From NCBI RefSeq assembly GCF_012272835.1, contig NZ_JAAWWK010000005.1:146125-210124 (forward strand): DNA of 64,000 nt, read 5' to 3'. Within the stretch, counting starts at the first letter, position 1. The number at the start of each line of letters is the position of its first letter. The translations under genes and the position numbers were made by a program. This stretch comes from Spongiibacter thalassae. GTDB taxonomy: Bacteria > Pseudomonadota > Gammaproteobacteria > Pseudomonadales > Spongiibacteraceae. The notes beneath the pieces were generated by a model. It ran no database searches and had not been told where the DNA came from. It was given only the letters and a program-made list of their open reading frames with translations. Positions 29,483 to 41,932 of the stretch are shown piece by piece.

Positions 29483-30685
29483 TCAAGGCTGTAACTGGTC
29501 TACCTGGCAGGTGTCTTGCGGAATATTCGCATCGATTATGCACTCGTGGTAAGGCACGGTTTCATTGTAGGTGCCGTCCAGCATCTTGCGAAGATTCTCA
29601 AAAGCGATACGCATCACCGGGTGCTCCGCATCGGCCTCGCTGGCGTGTCCCGCCAGATTCAGCGTGCTATCGGCCTCTCCGGCGCCGAGGGTGCCTGTTC
29701 CCGTGCTACCTGGATCCTGGCCCTCGGGAATGCCAACTATGGTGAAAAATTGGGTTGGAATTCCTGCGGTGGTCAGGGCACTGGCCATCTGACGACCCTG
29801 ATTGTGGGGGACAAGGCCATCGTTAACGGCGTGTATCACCGTAGCGGCACGAATGCCGGCCAACTGCATCTCTGCTGCGTGAAACACGGGCGAGCGGCGC
29901 TGGTAAGCCAGGGGGCATTCCGCCGGTGTGCCGCCGGTATCCCGTTCAATTCCAGCCACCGCCGCCATTGCCGTGGCATTGCCTGTGGCATTGGCTGCGG
30001 CCTGCGCCTCAGTGTAGGTTTCGTGAAGCAGACTGACACCTTCAACGTCTAACCAGTAGTCGTAAAGTGAACTGCCGTCTTCCGTTACCGCTGTGGATTC
30101 CACAATCGCCGTGCCCGACACAGCGCCGCCCATCGACACGCCAAACAGATACACCGTGTCAATGGTGGGGAATTTTTCCATGGCATATTGGGTGGCGGCG
30201 ATAGTGTCGTGGGCGCCGCGCAGTGCCGGAAAGCCGAAGTTGTCGCGATAGTCAGTGCTTACAAAGGCCACGCTGCCGGGGTTGTTCTCCAGCTCCTGGG
30301 CCAGGGCAAGTTCTCGCCGCATATGGGGCAGCCAGCTGGCCCGCACGCTGTGACCAATACCGTGGGCGAATACCACCAGCCGAGTGGGTTCTTCACCGGG
30401 TTTGGACACCAGGTATCCCCGTGGTGGAATCAAGCCGGAGGCCTCGTCGGGCACGCAGTCCGGGTTAATGTCCTCGGGGGCCGTTTCCATACTGCTACGG
30501 GTGGTAAAGGCCTCGACATTGGTGTCTGCGGTGGAGGCGGTAGGTGAATTCACGCTGGACGAATTGGACGAGCTGGTGGAGCTGGAACTGCTGCCGCCAC
30601 AGGAAAGCAGAGCACTGCTCAGCACCAGCAGCGCAATGCGGCTGAACACAACGGGCACAGAAGTCGGCTGTAGAGGTTTTTTCAT
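29483..30685 (-). CDS. Alpha/beta-hydrolase lipoprotein
   Basis: A 400-aa exported hydrolase. Lipobox LLSC (Cys29) is followed by a Ser/Thr-rich linker (about 30-60). The alpha/beta fold has the oxyanion-strand LVVFAHGIGH near residue 104, nucleophile elbow GVSMGGA with Ser184, and a late His in LAGHASEADAEHP. It should sit on the outer or inner membrane facing the periplasm. An esterase, lipase or polyester-depolymerase role is possible; no family name can be given with confidence. It is convergent with the AraC gene and has a long perfect inverted repeat in its upstream region. Confidence 0.88.
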   Translation of the reverse strand: MKKPLQPTSVPVVFSRIALLVLSSALLSCGGSSSSSTSSSNSSSVNSPTASTADTNVEAFTTRSSMETAPEDINPDCVPDEASGLIPPRGYLVSKPGEEPTRLVVFAHGIGHSVRASWLPHMRRELALAQELENNPGSVAFVSTDYRDNFGFPALRGAHDTIAATQYAMEKFPTIDTVYLFGVSMGGAVSGTAIVESTAVTEDGSSLYDYWLDVEGVSLLHETYTEAQAAANATGNATAMAAVAGIERDTGGTPAECPLAYQRRSPVFHAAEMQLAGIRAATVIHAVNDGLVPHNQGRQMASALTTAGIPTQFFTIVGIPEGQDPGSTGTGTLGAGEADSTLNLAGHASEADAEHPVMRIAFENLRKMLDGTYNETVPYHECIIDANIPQDTCQVDQLQP

Positions 30686-30758
30686 GGTGTACTGCCTTCG
30701 CGAGCTTCTCGCCCAGAGGGCATTCAGCTGGCGTGTAAATTATTAGAATGGGCTGTCT

Positions 30759-30797
30759 TTGACGAGTTATGTTTTCAGAGAAAACATAACTCGTCAA
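30759..30797. repeat. Perfect 18-bp inverted repeat, 3-base loop
   Basis: The arm TTGACGAGTTATGTTTTC (30759-30776) is followed by AGA and its exact reverse complement (30780-30797). It lies 74 bases before the lipoprotein hydrolase gene and about 70 bases after the end of the next gene. No T-run follows on either strand, so it is not a standard terminator. Confidence 0.9.
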
Positions 30798-30840
30798 CAA
30801 AAACGACAGTGAGTCAGCAGCTCGTTGCCAAATTTGTGAT

Positions 30841-30866
30841 GGGGTCTGTCCCCGGGGACAGACCCC
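30841..30866. repeat. REP-like palindrome GGGGTCTGTCCCC / inverse
   Basis: A perfect 26-bp palindrome made of GGGGTCTGTCCCC and its reverse complement. It abuts the stop codon of the 30867-31559 gene. The same 13-mer occurs three more times at 31664-31702. Confidence 0.9.
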
Positions 30867-31559
30867 CTAAAATCGTTTGGTGAGATTTAAGCCCTGACGA
30901 CTCAATTTCAGGGTGAGGCTGCCATCTCGACTGCGGCTGATCTCACTAAAGTCACGGTGCTTGATGCTGAGTCGGGCCAGACTGGCGGGTTTATGCTGAA
31001 CCCAGGCAGGAGTGATGCCTGGCAGGCCCGCTTGTACAAATTTGGTGGCGGATACGCGTTGGCCGGATGATTCGTCTGCGGCGGCGGTGACACTGCCTGA
31101 CATCAGCCCGATGGCCATCGCGGCGGCGCTGAGCAGTTTTTTCTGTAGCATCAGCCAGCGGCAAAGCCGACTGGGCGTGAGGATATGCTGGTCTACCAGC
31201 ACTTCGCCGAGGCGACGGCGCTGGCGACGGTGCTCCGCCAGGGCCTTATCGACCTGTTCACGGGTGGCCTCGCCATTGGCCACCAGCAGCTCTCCCAGCG
31301 TCAAGTGCAGAGCGGGGGGCGTAACCTTGCCGGGTGCGTCGGCGAATTGTCCGAGCTGGCGCTGCAAGTGCAGCACAGATCGTGTGTCTATGTGACTAAG
31401 TTTGTGATTTTTCTGCAAAATGGCACCGAGGGGACGCGGGTTCCACCGCTGGCGATGCAAGGCTTGCTTGAGCGTACGGTCAGAAATAAACCCGCCGGAA
31501 ACCAGGAGTTGCCCCAGCGCGACTGAATTCACTGTGCTGCCTTTTGTTATAGACGTCAT
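30867..31559 (-). CDS. MshEN/GspE-N-like repeat protein
   Basis: A 230-aa protein I can describe but not name. Residues about 14-45 and 85-135 hold repeats of the type found at the N-terminus of type II secretion and MshE ATPases: LGQLLVSGGFISDRTLKQAL, then LGELLVANGEATREQVDKAL and LGEVLVDQHILTPSRL. MshEN domains bind cyclic di-GMP in some proteins. A hydrophobic segment (LLSAAAMAIGLMSGSVTAAA) lies near residues 142-161, after which the C-terminus is basic and could be exported. There is no ATPase domain. The stop codon touches a REP-like palindrome. Confidence 0.7.
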   Translation of the reverse strand: MTSITKGSTVNSVALGQLLVSGGFISDRTLKQALHRQRWNPRPLGAILQKNHKLSHIDTRSVLHLQRQLGQFADAPGKVTPPALHLTLGELLVANGEATREQVDKALAEHRRQRRRLGEVLVDQHILTPSRLCRWLMLQKKLLSAAAMAIGLMSGSVTAAADESSGQRVSATKFVQAGLPGITPAWVQHKPASLARLSIKHRDFSEISRSRDGSLTLKLSRQGLNLTKRF

Positions 31560-31663
31560 TGGTATGCAGCTCCTACTCCGCCGAATGGGCGAAATGGGTG
31601 GGTGTAGATCCCCATAGTTGCAAATTCAATAGCGAACCTTCAATACGTAAATAGCGCAGGCAT

Positions 31664-31702
31664 GGGGACAGACCCCGGGGTCTGTCCCTGGGGTCTGTCC
31701 CC
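31664..31702. repeat. REP-like cluster: one inverted and two direct copies of GGGGTCTGTCCCC
   Basis: GGGGACAGACCCC (31664-31676) is followed at once by GGGGTCTGTCCC (31677-31688), one T, and GGGGTCTGTCCCC (31690-31702). The last base belongs to the stop codon of the DUF5062 gene. The same unit abuts the stop of the next gene on the same strand. Confidence 0.9.
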
Positions 31703-31944
31703 TAATTGGGGGTGAGGGATTTTGCCCAGAGGGCCAGGCGGTGGCGGATGGTTTGTTGGGAAACCTGCAACTCGGGCATGGGTTGGATCAGTTTATCGCG
31801 CACCAGCAGGCGGTAGATAAATTCGAGGCGTTCGTTGGCGGAGTCGCCGTCTTCAAATTGTGCCGCGCCGCGCTTTTCGGCGTAGGCGCCGCCCACCGCC
31901 AAGGCCTTTTTCACCAGCTCTTTTTCGTTGTCGAGTTTTTTCAT
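31702..31944 (-). CDS. DUF5062 family protein
   Basis: An 80-aa soluble protein of a small gammaproteobacterial family with no assigned function. It matches by length and by LVKKALAVGGAYAEKRGAAQFE and the LEFIYRLLVRDKLIQP segment. It has no signal peptide or metal motif. Its stop codon overlaps a REP-like repeat by one base. It lies between the MshEN-like gene and groEL on the same strand. Confidence 0.85.
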   Translation of the reverse strand: MKKLDNEKELVKKALAVGGAYAEKRGAAQFEDGDSANERLEFIYRLLVRDKLIQPMPELQVSQQTIRHRLALWAKSLTPN

Positions 31945-32058
31945 GGTATCGATCCCCTGATGGTGAATGTCTCAAGGGTACGCGATCGTCGGGGGAAGTG
32001 TTAGTGGGGGCGAGGATGGGGTGGCGGAGGTTGGCCGCCCCAATTGTGGCAGAGGGAG

Positions 32059-32085
32059 CACAGCAGGCGCCAGGCGCCTGCTGTG
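32059..32085 (-). terminator. Palindrome after groEL (candidate terminator)
   Basis: Arms CACAGCAGGCGCC and its reverse complement around a single A, starting 10 bases after the groEL stop. No T-run follows, so termination may be weak or the hairpin may stabilise the mRNA end. Confidence 0.6.
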
Positions 32086-32094
32086 GAGGGGGCC

Positions 32095-34037
<1,943 letters not shown>

Positions 34038-34138
34038 GTTTCTTCCTCCAATAGTAGGGCTTATAGCACTGCCCAGTCTGTTGATACAAACCGTGGAGGG
34101 GGTGATGGAAGGCCGTCCTTCAATCCCCTCTCAAGGGC

Positions 34139-34167
34139 AAAATAGGATCGAAAAACGGCTTTTCAAG
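34139..34167 (-). promoter_or_regulatory. Possible heat-shock (sigma-32) promoter for groESL
   Basis: On the minus strand CTTGAAA (34161-34167) is followed after 14 bases by CCTATTTT (34139-34146). The first box matches the sigma-32 -35 element; the second is a poor match to CCCCATnT. It is about 100 bases before the groES start. Confidence 0.3.
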
Positions 34168-34274
34168 AAGCGTCTTATATATTTTTTACTTATAAAATCG
34201 AGGGCTCTTATAAATGGAAAAATAAGAAAATACCCCTTATATTTTTGTCAGGTCACCTGAAAAGGAGAGAGTCT

Positions 34275-34871
34275 ATGACGTCGTCTGTCTTGTCCCGTGT
34301 TGAACAGCCCCTGGCCGACTATTTTCGTGAGCGCTTGCACGAAGAGGGCGATAAACAACGCCGCCCGCCACAGGAGGACACGCTCTGGTATATGGGCGAT
34401 ATGCTTGCCCGCTTCGGTGATAGTGAGCAGGTGTTCAGCTACGACGACGGCCGACTGGATCTGCGCCCACTGGCGCTGTTGTACAGCGATGCCTGTGAAA
34501 GCCGCGACCCCCGTGCACGCTGTTTGTTGATGCGCCAATTGGGCGACCTGGCGTTGTTTATAGGTGCCTTGTTTCCTGAAAACTATCGCCGTCGCGGTTT
34601 GTATAAAGATTATTTTGTCGGCATGGGCGGGGGTGCATACAGCTATCTGTCGGAACATGCCCGGCACAATCGCCATGTTTATTCCGAGTTGGCGTCTACC
34701 TTTGCGGCTATGCTTGAATTGGTTGCCCGGGCCTGCTCGCGGCACACTCGCTTCGACGCCGCAGATGTGCTGCGGCTGTATCAGCGCTGGCAGCAAAGTC
34801 GCGATCCCCAGGCTGGCAGACAACTACAGGCAATGGGGGTCGCGTTGTCGGCGTCGGATATAGTGCATTGA
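34275..34871 (+). CDS. Hypothetical protein (198 aa)
   Basis: I do not recognise this family. AAGGAGAGAG four bases before the ATG at 34275 shows clear translation and rules out the upstream in-frame start at 34245. The protein is charged, helical in appearance and soluble, with no signal peptide. A notable segment is RRRGLYKDYFVGMGGGAYSYLSEH near the middle. It is divergent from groES and ends before a strong hairpin. Confidence 0.75.
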   Translation: MTSSVLSRVEQPLADYFRERLHEEGDKQRRPPQEDTLWYMGDMLARFGDSEQVFSYDDGRLDLRPLALLYSDACESRDPRARCLLMRQLGDLALFIGALFPENYRRRGLYKDYFVGMGGGAYSYLSEHARHNRHVYSELASTFAAMLELVARACSRHTRFDAADVLRLYQRWQQSRDPQAGRQLQAMGVALSASDIVH

Positions 34872-34881
34872 CCCACGCCGC

Positions 34882-34902
34882 TGCCCGGCGGCGAGCCGGG
34901 CA
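34882..34902. terminator. Bidirectional hairpin between convergent genes
   Basis: TGCCCGGC, loop GGCGA, GCCGGGCA lies between the stops of the 198-aa gene and scoB (5 bases from the latter). It can serve either direction. Confidence 0.65.
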
Positions 34903-34907
34903 TGGAT

Positions 34908-35564
34908 TCAGAGGCTCATTTCCTTAACGTCTTCCGGTACGACGACATCGCCGGCGGTCAGGCTGACAATGTCGTCTACGCTGACACCGGGGGCGCGCTC
35001 GCGCAGGATAAATTTTCCGTCTTCGATATCCATCAGGGCGAGGTCGGTCAGCACCCGTTTGATACAGCCCTTGCCGGTCAGGGGCAGGGTGCATTCTTTA
35101 AGTAGCTTGGACTCCCCGTGCTTGGAGGCGTGGGTCATTACCACCAGAATATTGTCTGCGCCGGCGACCAGATCCATGGCGCCGCCCATACCCTTGATCA
35201 ATTTTCCGGGAATCATATAACTGGCGATGTTCCCCTGACAGTCGACTTCGAAGGCGCCGAGTATGGTCAGGTCGACGTGGCCGCCGCGAATCATGGCAAA
35301 GGATTCGGCTGAGTTGAACAGGGCGGCGCCCTTGGCCATCGTGACCGTTTGTTTGCCCGCGTTAATCAGGTCGGGGTCGACTTCATCTTCGGTGGGGAAG
35401 GGGCCCATGCCGAGCAAGCCGTTTTCAGATTGCAGCATTACCTCCATACCGTCGGGAATATAGTTGGCGGCGAGGGTGGGAATGCCGATGCCCAGGTTGA
35501 CGTAGTAGCCGTCGCGGAATTCCTGCGCTGCGCGCTGCGCCAGTTGTTCACGTGATAGTGCCAT
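34908..35564 (-). CDS. scoB: 3-oxoacid CoA-transferase subunit B
   Basis: A 218-aa beta subunit of succinyl-CoA:acetoacetate CoA-transferase. It carries the catalytic SENGLLGMGP motif (Glu) near residue 46, the opening VNLGIGIPTLAANYIP and the GGAMDLVAG segment. The complex moves CoA from succinyl-CoA to acetoacetate in ketone-body or polyhydroxyalkanoate breakdown. It is 28 bases after scoA on the same strand, with the LysR gene divergent upstream of the pair. Confidence 0.95.
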   Translation of the reverse strand: MALSREQLAQRAAQEFRDGYYVNLGIGIPTLAANYIPDGMEVMLQSENGLLGMGPFPTEDEVDPDLINAGKQTVTMAKGAALFNSAESFAMIRGGHVDLTILGAFEVDCQGNIASYMIPGKLIKGMGGAMDLVAGADNILVVMTHASKHGESKLLKECTLPLTGKGCIKRVLTDLALMDIEDGKFILRERAPGVSVDDIVSLTAGDVVVPEDVKEMSL

Positions 35565-35592
35565 GGTGTGTTCTCCTTGCGGTGGGCGGTTA

Positions 35593-36291
35593 TTAACCGC
35601 GCACGGTGCGCTGTTCGATGGTTTTTTCGAAGGTGCCCTGAATCAACCGGTTCACATAAATACCGGGCAGGTGGATTTCGTCGGGGTCGAGTTCGCCGAC
35701 GGCGACGATTTCCTCTACTTCGACCACCGCAATTTTGCCGGCGGTGACCGCCATGGGGTTAAAGTTGCGCGCGGTTTTACGAAACACAAGGTTGCCATAG
35801 CGATCGGCCTTCCATGCCTTGGCGATGGAGAAGTCACCTTGAATGGCCTCCTCCAGAATATAGTGGCGACCGTTGAACACCCGCACTTCCTTGCCCTCGC
35901 CGACCGGGGTGCCGTAGCCGGTAGCGGTATAGAACGCGGGAATGCCCGCGCCGCCGGCGCGCATTTTTTCCGCCAGCGTGCCCTGGGGCGTCAATACGAC
36001 TTCAAGTTCGCCTTTCATCATTTGCTCTTCGAAGCGTTTGTTCTCGCCCACATAGGAGGCGATGATTTTGGCGATTTGCCGGTCTTCCAGCAGCAGGCCA
36101 AGGCCGTGCTGATCGGTGCCGCAGTTATTCGACGCGATCGTCAGGCCACGGGTGCCCTTGCGCTTGATTTCCTTGATAAGGTTTTCCGGAATACCGCACA
36201 GGCCGAAGCCGCCGGCGACGACGGTCATATTGTCTTCGAGGCCGTCCAGGGCTTCCTCGTAGCTGCTTACTACTTTATCCAGGCCGGGCAT
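35593..36291 (-). CDS. scoA: 3-oxoacid CoA-transferase subunit A
   Basis: A 232-aa alpha subunit partner of sco[14 protein letters not shown] near residue 28 and the later [24 protein letters not shown] segment are diagnostic. Together the subunits allow growth on acetoacetate and intermediates of butyrate or leucine catabolism. The start is 109 bases from the divergent LysR start, implying a shared regulatory region. Confidence 0.95.
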   Translation of the reverse strand: MPGLDKVVSSYEEALDGLEDNMTVVAGGFGLCGIPENLIKEIKRKGTRGLTIASNNCGTDQHGLGLLLEDRQIAKIIASYVGENKRFEEQMMKGELEVVLTPQGTLAEKMRAGGAGIPAFYTATGYGTPVGEGKEVRVFNGRHYILEEAIQGDFSIAKAWKADRYGNLVFRKTARNFNPMAVTAGKIAVVEVEEIVAVGELDPDEIHLPGIYVNRLIQGTFEKTIEQRTVRG

Positions 36292-36399
36292 AGTGTTTCT
36301 CCAGTCTTGTTATGCGTTGCACGAAGTGATTGGCTCAGAATGCGTTAGTGAGTAATATTTGTCCAATTTAAAAAAATCACTAATTAATAAGTTTTATTT

Positions 36400-37293
36400 A
36401 TGAATATCACCATTCGCCAATTGCAGGCTTTTGTTGCGGTGGCGCGCAGCCGCAGCTTTGCTGAAGCCTGTACCCATATGCATCTGTCACAGCCGGCACT
36501 GAGTATTGCGATCAAGAATCTGGAGGAGGCTGTCGGCGGAAAGTTATTGGTGCGCACCACCCGCTCGGTCGTCCTGACCCCCGAGGGCGAGGAGTTCTAT
36601 CCCCGTGCCAAACAATTGTTACAGGACTGGGAGCGGTCGCTGGAGGATGTCAGCGACCTTTTCGCCCTGCGCCGGGGAAAACTGAATATTGCCGCCATGC
36701 CGACCTTTGCCGGCACTCTGCTGCCGTCGATATTGGGGCGTTTTCAGCGTCGTCACCCGAATATCAATGTCACCGTGCACGATGTGGTGGCGGAGCAAGT
36801 GCTGGAGATGGTGCGCGGTGGTCGGGTCGAAGTGGGCATTACCTTTGATCCCGGCGAACAGGAGGACCTGGATTTTTTGCCGCTGTTCAGTGACCGCTTC
36901 GTGGCGGCCTTTCCAGCAGACCACCCGCTGTTGAGCAAGAAAAAACTGCATTGGCGAGATCTGCACCACTGTGCGTTTATCGCCCTGCAGAGGCCGTCGA
37001 GTATTCGCGAGCAGGTGAGTGAGATGATGAGCCGTTACGATGTCACCTTTGCGCCGAGCTTTGAGGCCCACCAGTTGGTGGTCGTGGGGCGCATGGTCGC
37101 CGAGGGTCTTGGGGTCAGCGTGGTGCCAGCGATCAGCGCCGGTCAGCTGGAGGAGATGGGCGCGGTATGCCGAACCCTGTCGCCACAGATCAGCCGCAAT
37201 ATCGGCATTGTGAGCCATCGCCGCCGCGCCCGTTCGACGGTGAGTGAAGCCCTGTACCAAGTGATCGTTGAGTGGGCGAAACCGGGCGAATGA
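36400..37293 (+). CDS. LysR-family regulator
   Basis: A 297-aa regulator with the N-terminal winged HTH: ITIRQLQAFVAVARSRSFAEAC and LSQPALSIAIKNLEEAVGGKLLVRTTR. The effector domain is the usual periplasmic-binding-like fold. Divergent placement from scoAB makes those genes the likely targets, with acetoacetate or an acyl-CoA as possible ligand (inference). Confidence 0.93.
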   Translation: MNITIRQLQAFVAVARSRSFAEACTHMHLSQPALSIAIKNLEEAVGGKLLVRTTRSVVLTPEGEEFYPRAKQLLQDWERSLEDVSDLFALRRGKLNIAAMPTFAGTLLPSILGRFQRRHPNINVTVHDVVAEQVLEMVRGGRVEVGITFDPGEQEDLDFLPLFSDRFVAAFPADHPLLSKKKLHWRDLHHCAFIALQRPSSIREQVSEMMSRYDVTFAPSFEAHQLVVVGRMVAEGLGVSVVPAISAGQLEEMGAVCRTLSPQISRNIGIVSHRRRARSTVSEALYQVIVEWAKPGE

Positions 37294-37541
37294 CGGGGGA
37301 TTCGCACCAATGTGATTCCCCTGGAGGGTGATGAGGCGTCGGTACAGGAAAGGGAGGGGTTGCGAGAGGATGTTGTCTGACTATGAAGTGACTCTAACTG
37401 TTTGATTTTACGTTCAAAGCAAGGATATTTTTCAAATATTCCAGTGTTGGCAGACACCTTGCTACATCTGTTTTGCCGTAACACTAAATGGCCATAGACC
37501 CGAACACCAAAATAACAATAGTCGCTCTGGGAGATTGCCTG

Positions 37542-37712
37542 ATGCTTGTAGTTGAAATTGTTTTGAATGGCTTTATGAATGCCAAACGCTGCCCCACTTT
37601 TCGTGATGCCAGGGGCACCTTTGATAGGGACGCGATACGCGATTATTTTGCTCACCTGGGATATCAGGTGGGCGAGGTGAGGGCTATTGCAGAGATAAGC
37701 CAGCTGGAATAG
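37542..37712 (+). CDS. Small hypothetical protein (56 aa)
   Basis: An ATG at 37542 is preceded by GGGAG at a spacing of eight bases. The product is short and mixed (MLVVEIVLNGFMNAKRC at the start, then a charged RDARGTFDRDAIRDYFAHLGY). I do not recognise it. It lies alone between the LysR gene and a hairpin before katG. A longer in-frame start at 37488 lacks a good site. Confidence 0.4.
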   Translation: MLVVEIVLNGFMNAKRCPTFRDARGTFDRDAIRDYFAHLGYQVGEVRAIAEISQLE

Positions 37713-37723
37713 CCCTTGGGGAA

Positions 37724-37748
37724 AACACCGGGGACAGTCCCCGGTGTT
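37724..37748. terminator. Hairpin between the small gene and katG
   Basis: Arms AACACCGGGGA and TCCCCGGTGTT with a CAG loop, 11 bases after the katG stop on the minus strand and 12 bases after the small gene's stop on the plus strand. It contains GGGGACAGTCCCC, similar to the REP-like unit near 31 kb. Confidence 0.7.
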
Positions 37749-37758
37749 GCCGTGGGGT

Positions 37759-39963
<2,205 letters not shown>

Positions 39964-40244
39964 TTATCGTTGAAGCGCGTCGGTTTGAGTATAGATTTAA
40001 GCGCCTATTCATCTATTGGTCTAATCTCTATTTCCTTTTGTATTAATAGGTTTTGCGAATCGATTGTTCTGAGATTGTCGTAGTGGGAGTCGTGCCCCGC
40101 CGACATTTCACACTACGGTGGTGAAGTGAGCTTAGACCACACCCGCGGATAAGTGATGGCAGATGGTGTTTAGAATTGGCGGGAAGTCTCCTATAGTGAT
40201 TCTGTGCCGGCATTTGCGAAGGCTGATAGGGAAACAATAAACCG

Positions 40245-41918
40245 ATGGGGAATACGCCAAAGGATAGCGGAGAAAAAGCGGGGATATTTTCGCCACTTGG
40301 GCACAGTACCTTCCGCAGTATGTGGGTGAGTAACACCGTGTCCAACGCGGGTAGCCTGATTCAGAGCGTGGCCGCCGCGTGGATTATGACAAGTATTTCT
40401 ACCGCCGATCACGTGGCGCTGGTGCAGACGGCAACCTTTCTGCCAATGGCCTTGCTGGCCCTTCCGGCCGGGGCGGTGGCGGATATTTTTGATCGACGCA
40501 AAGTGCAGATGGTGTGTTTTTTGTTGTCGATGGTCGCCGCCGCGCTGATGACCCTGATTTCCTGGCTGGACATGATTACTCCGTGGAATCTGCTGGGGCT
40601 TTGCGCGCTGGTGGGCACCGGCGCGGCCCTGGCGGCCCCGGCGCGGGGAGCGTCGGTGGCAGAGCAGGTGCCCAAGGTGCTGATTCCGCAGGCGGTGGCA
40701 TTGAACAATATCAGCTATAACGTGGCCCGCAGTGTCGGCCCCGCGCTGGGTGGTATGTTGGTGTCGGCATTTGGGGCGACGGTGGCCTTTGCGTTAAATA
40801 CCCTGTCGTTTTTGCCGATGCTGGAGTCCCTGCGGCGTTGGCAGCGACAGGCGGAGTCCTCCCGTTTGCCGCCGGAGGGAATGTTGCGTTCGATTAATTC
40901 CGGTGTGCGCTATGTGCTGAATATGCAGCCCCTTCGCCGTGCGATGGGTCGTGCGTTTGTGGTGTGTTTTTTTGGTGCGGCGCTGCCATCGCTGATGCCG
41001 CTCATTGCCAGTGAGTTGTTGCAGGGCAGTGCCAACACCTTTGGGCTGATGCTGGGATGTTTTGGTGTGGGGGCGGTCTGCGGCATTTTTGTTCTCGACC
41101 CCCTGCGCACCCGTTTGGGGAACGAGGGCACGCTGCGCCTGTGCAGCGCGCTGGTGGCCGGTGGCATTCTTGCGCTGGCGTACAGCCGCAATGTCTACCT
41201 GGATTATGCGATCTTGCTGGCGGCGGGGATGGCGTGGATGGTGATTACCACCACTATCAGCGTCATGGTGCAATTATTCGTGCCGCGCTGGGTGATGGGG
41301 CGGGCCATTGCCACTTCGTCAGCGGCGATTACCCTGGGGGTGGCGACGGGAGCCTGGCTATGGGGAGTGATCGCCAGGGACTACGGCCTGATCATCGCCT
41401 TTGACGTGGCCGCGGCGGGACTGTTGGCCACCATCGTACTCGGTGTGTTGCTGCCGGTGGCAGACCGTACCTCGGCGACGGAGTTGGACGAGGTGGCGCT
41501 GAGTGACCCGGATGTGAATCTTGCCATTACCGGCCGCAGCGGCCCGATTACCATTGATCTGCAATACCGCATTGCCCTCGATGAGGCTCGGGACTTCTAC
41601 AAATTGATGCGCGAACAGGGCAAGGCACGCCGGCGCAACGGGGCCTATGACTGGTCGTTGTCGCGCAATATTGGCGACCCGGAAGTGTGGAGCGAACGCT
41701 TTAGCTGTCCGACCTGGAACGACTACCTGCGTCTGCGCGGGCGACGCACCCTTGAAGAAAGCGCCATGCACAACAAGGCGATGGCCATGCATATCGGCGC
41801 TGAGCCGGTAAAAGTATCGCGCTGGCTGGGGCGGCCGTCGGGCTCGGTGCGCTGGAGTGATGACGTGCCGGATCGTGGTGATGACGCGATCCATCTACAG
41901 GGGCCGGGGGTGCAGTAG
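40245..41918 (+). CDS. MFS transporter, MFS_3 / enterobactin-exporter type
   Basis: A 557-aa inner-membrane permease. Twelve hydrophobic segments follow an opening FRSMWVSNTVSNAGSLIQSVAAAWIM, and the loop LPAGAVADIFDRRKVQM matches the motif A position of this group. About 150 C-terminal residues after the last helix form a soluble domain (TIDLQYRIALDEARDFYKL, WNDYLRLRGRRT), which is normal for the transmembrane secretion effector family and resembles antibiotic-biosynthesis monooxygenase folds. The substrate is unknown. Confidence 0.9.
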   Translation: MGNTPKDSGEKAGIFSPLGHSTFRSMWVSNTVSNAGSLIQSVAAAWIMTSISTADHVALVQTATFLPMALLALPAGAVADIFDRRKVQMVCFLLSMVAAALMTLISWLDMITPWNLLGLCALVGTGAALAAPARGASVAEQVPKVLIPQAVALNNISYNVARSVGPALGGMLVSAFGATVAFALNTLSFLPMLESLRRWQRQAESSRLPPEGMLRSINSGVRYVLNMQPLRRAMGRAFVVCFFGAALPSLMPLIASELLQGSANTFGLMLGCFGVGAVCGIFVLDPLRTRLGNEGTLRLCSALVAGGILALAYSRNVYLDYAILLAAGMAWMVITTTISVMVQLFVPRWVMGRAIATSSAAITLGVATGAWLWGVIARDYGLIIAFDVAAAGLLATIVLGVLLPVADRTSATELDEVALSDPDVNLAITGRSGPITIDLQYRIALDEARDFYKLMREQGKARRRNGAYDWSLSRNIGDPEVWSERFSCPTWNDYLRLRGRRTLEESAMHNKAMAMHIGAEPVKVSRWLGRPSGSVRWSDDVPDRGDDAIHLQGPGVQ

Positions 41919-41929
41919 GCGCCCCCGGC
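41903..41929. terminator. Hairpin at the MFS / helicase convergence
   Basis: GCCGGGGGTGC pairs with GCGCCCCCGGC (one wobble) across the MFS stop codon; four bases then separate it from the end of the helicase gene. Confidence 0.6.
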
Positions 41930-41932
41930 AGC

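Noticed and set aside
31664-31702. Repeat cluster considered as a CRISPR fragment
   Set aside because: Units are palindromic, adjacent without spacers and found with opposite orientation; this is REP-like. No CRISPR array or cas gene was seen in the window.
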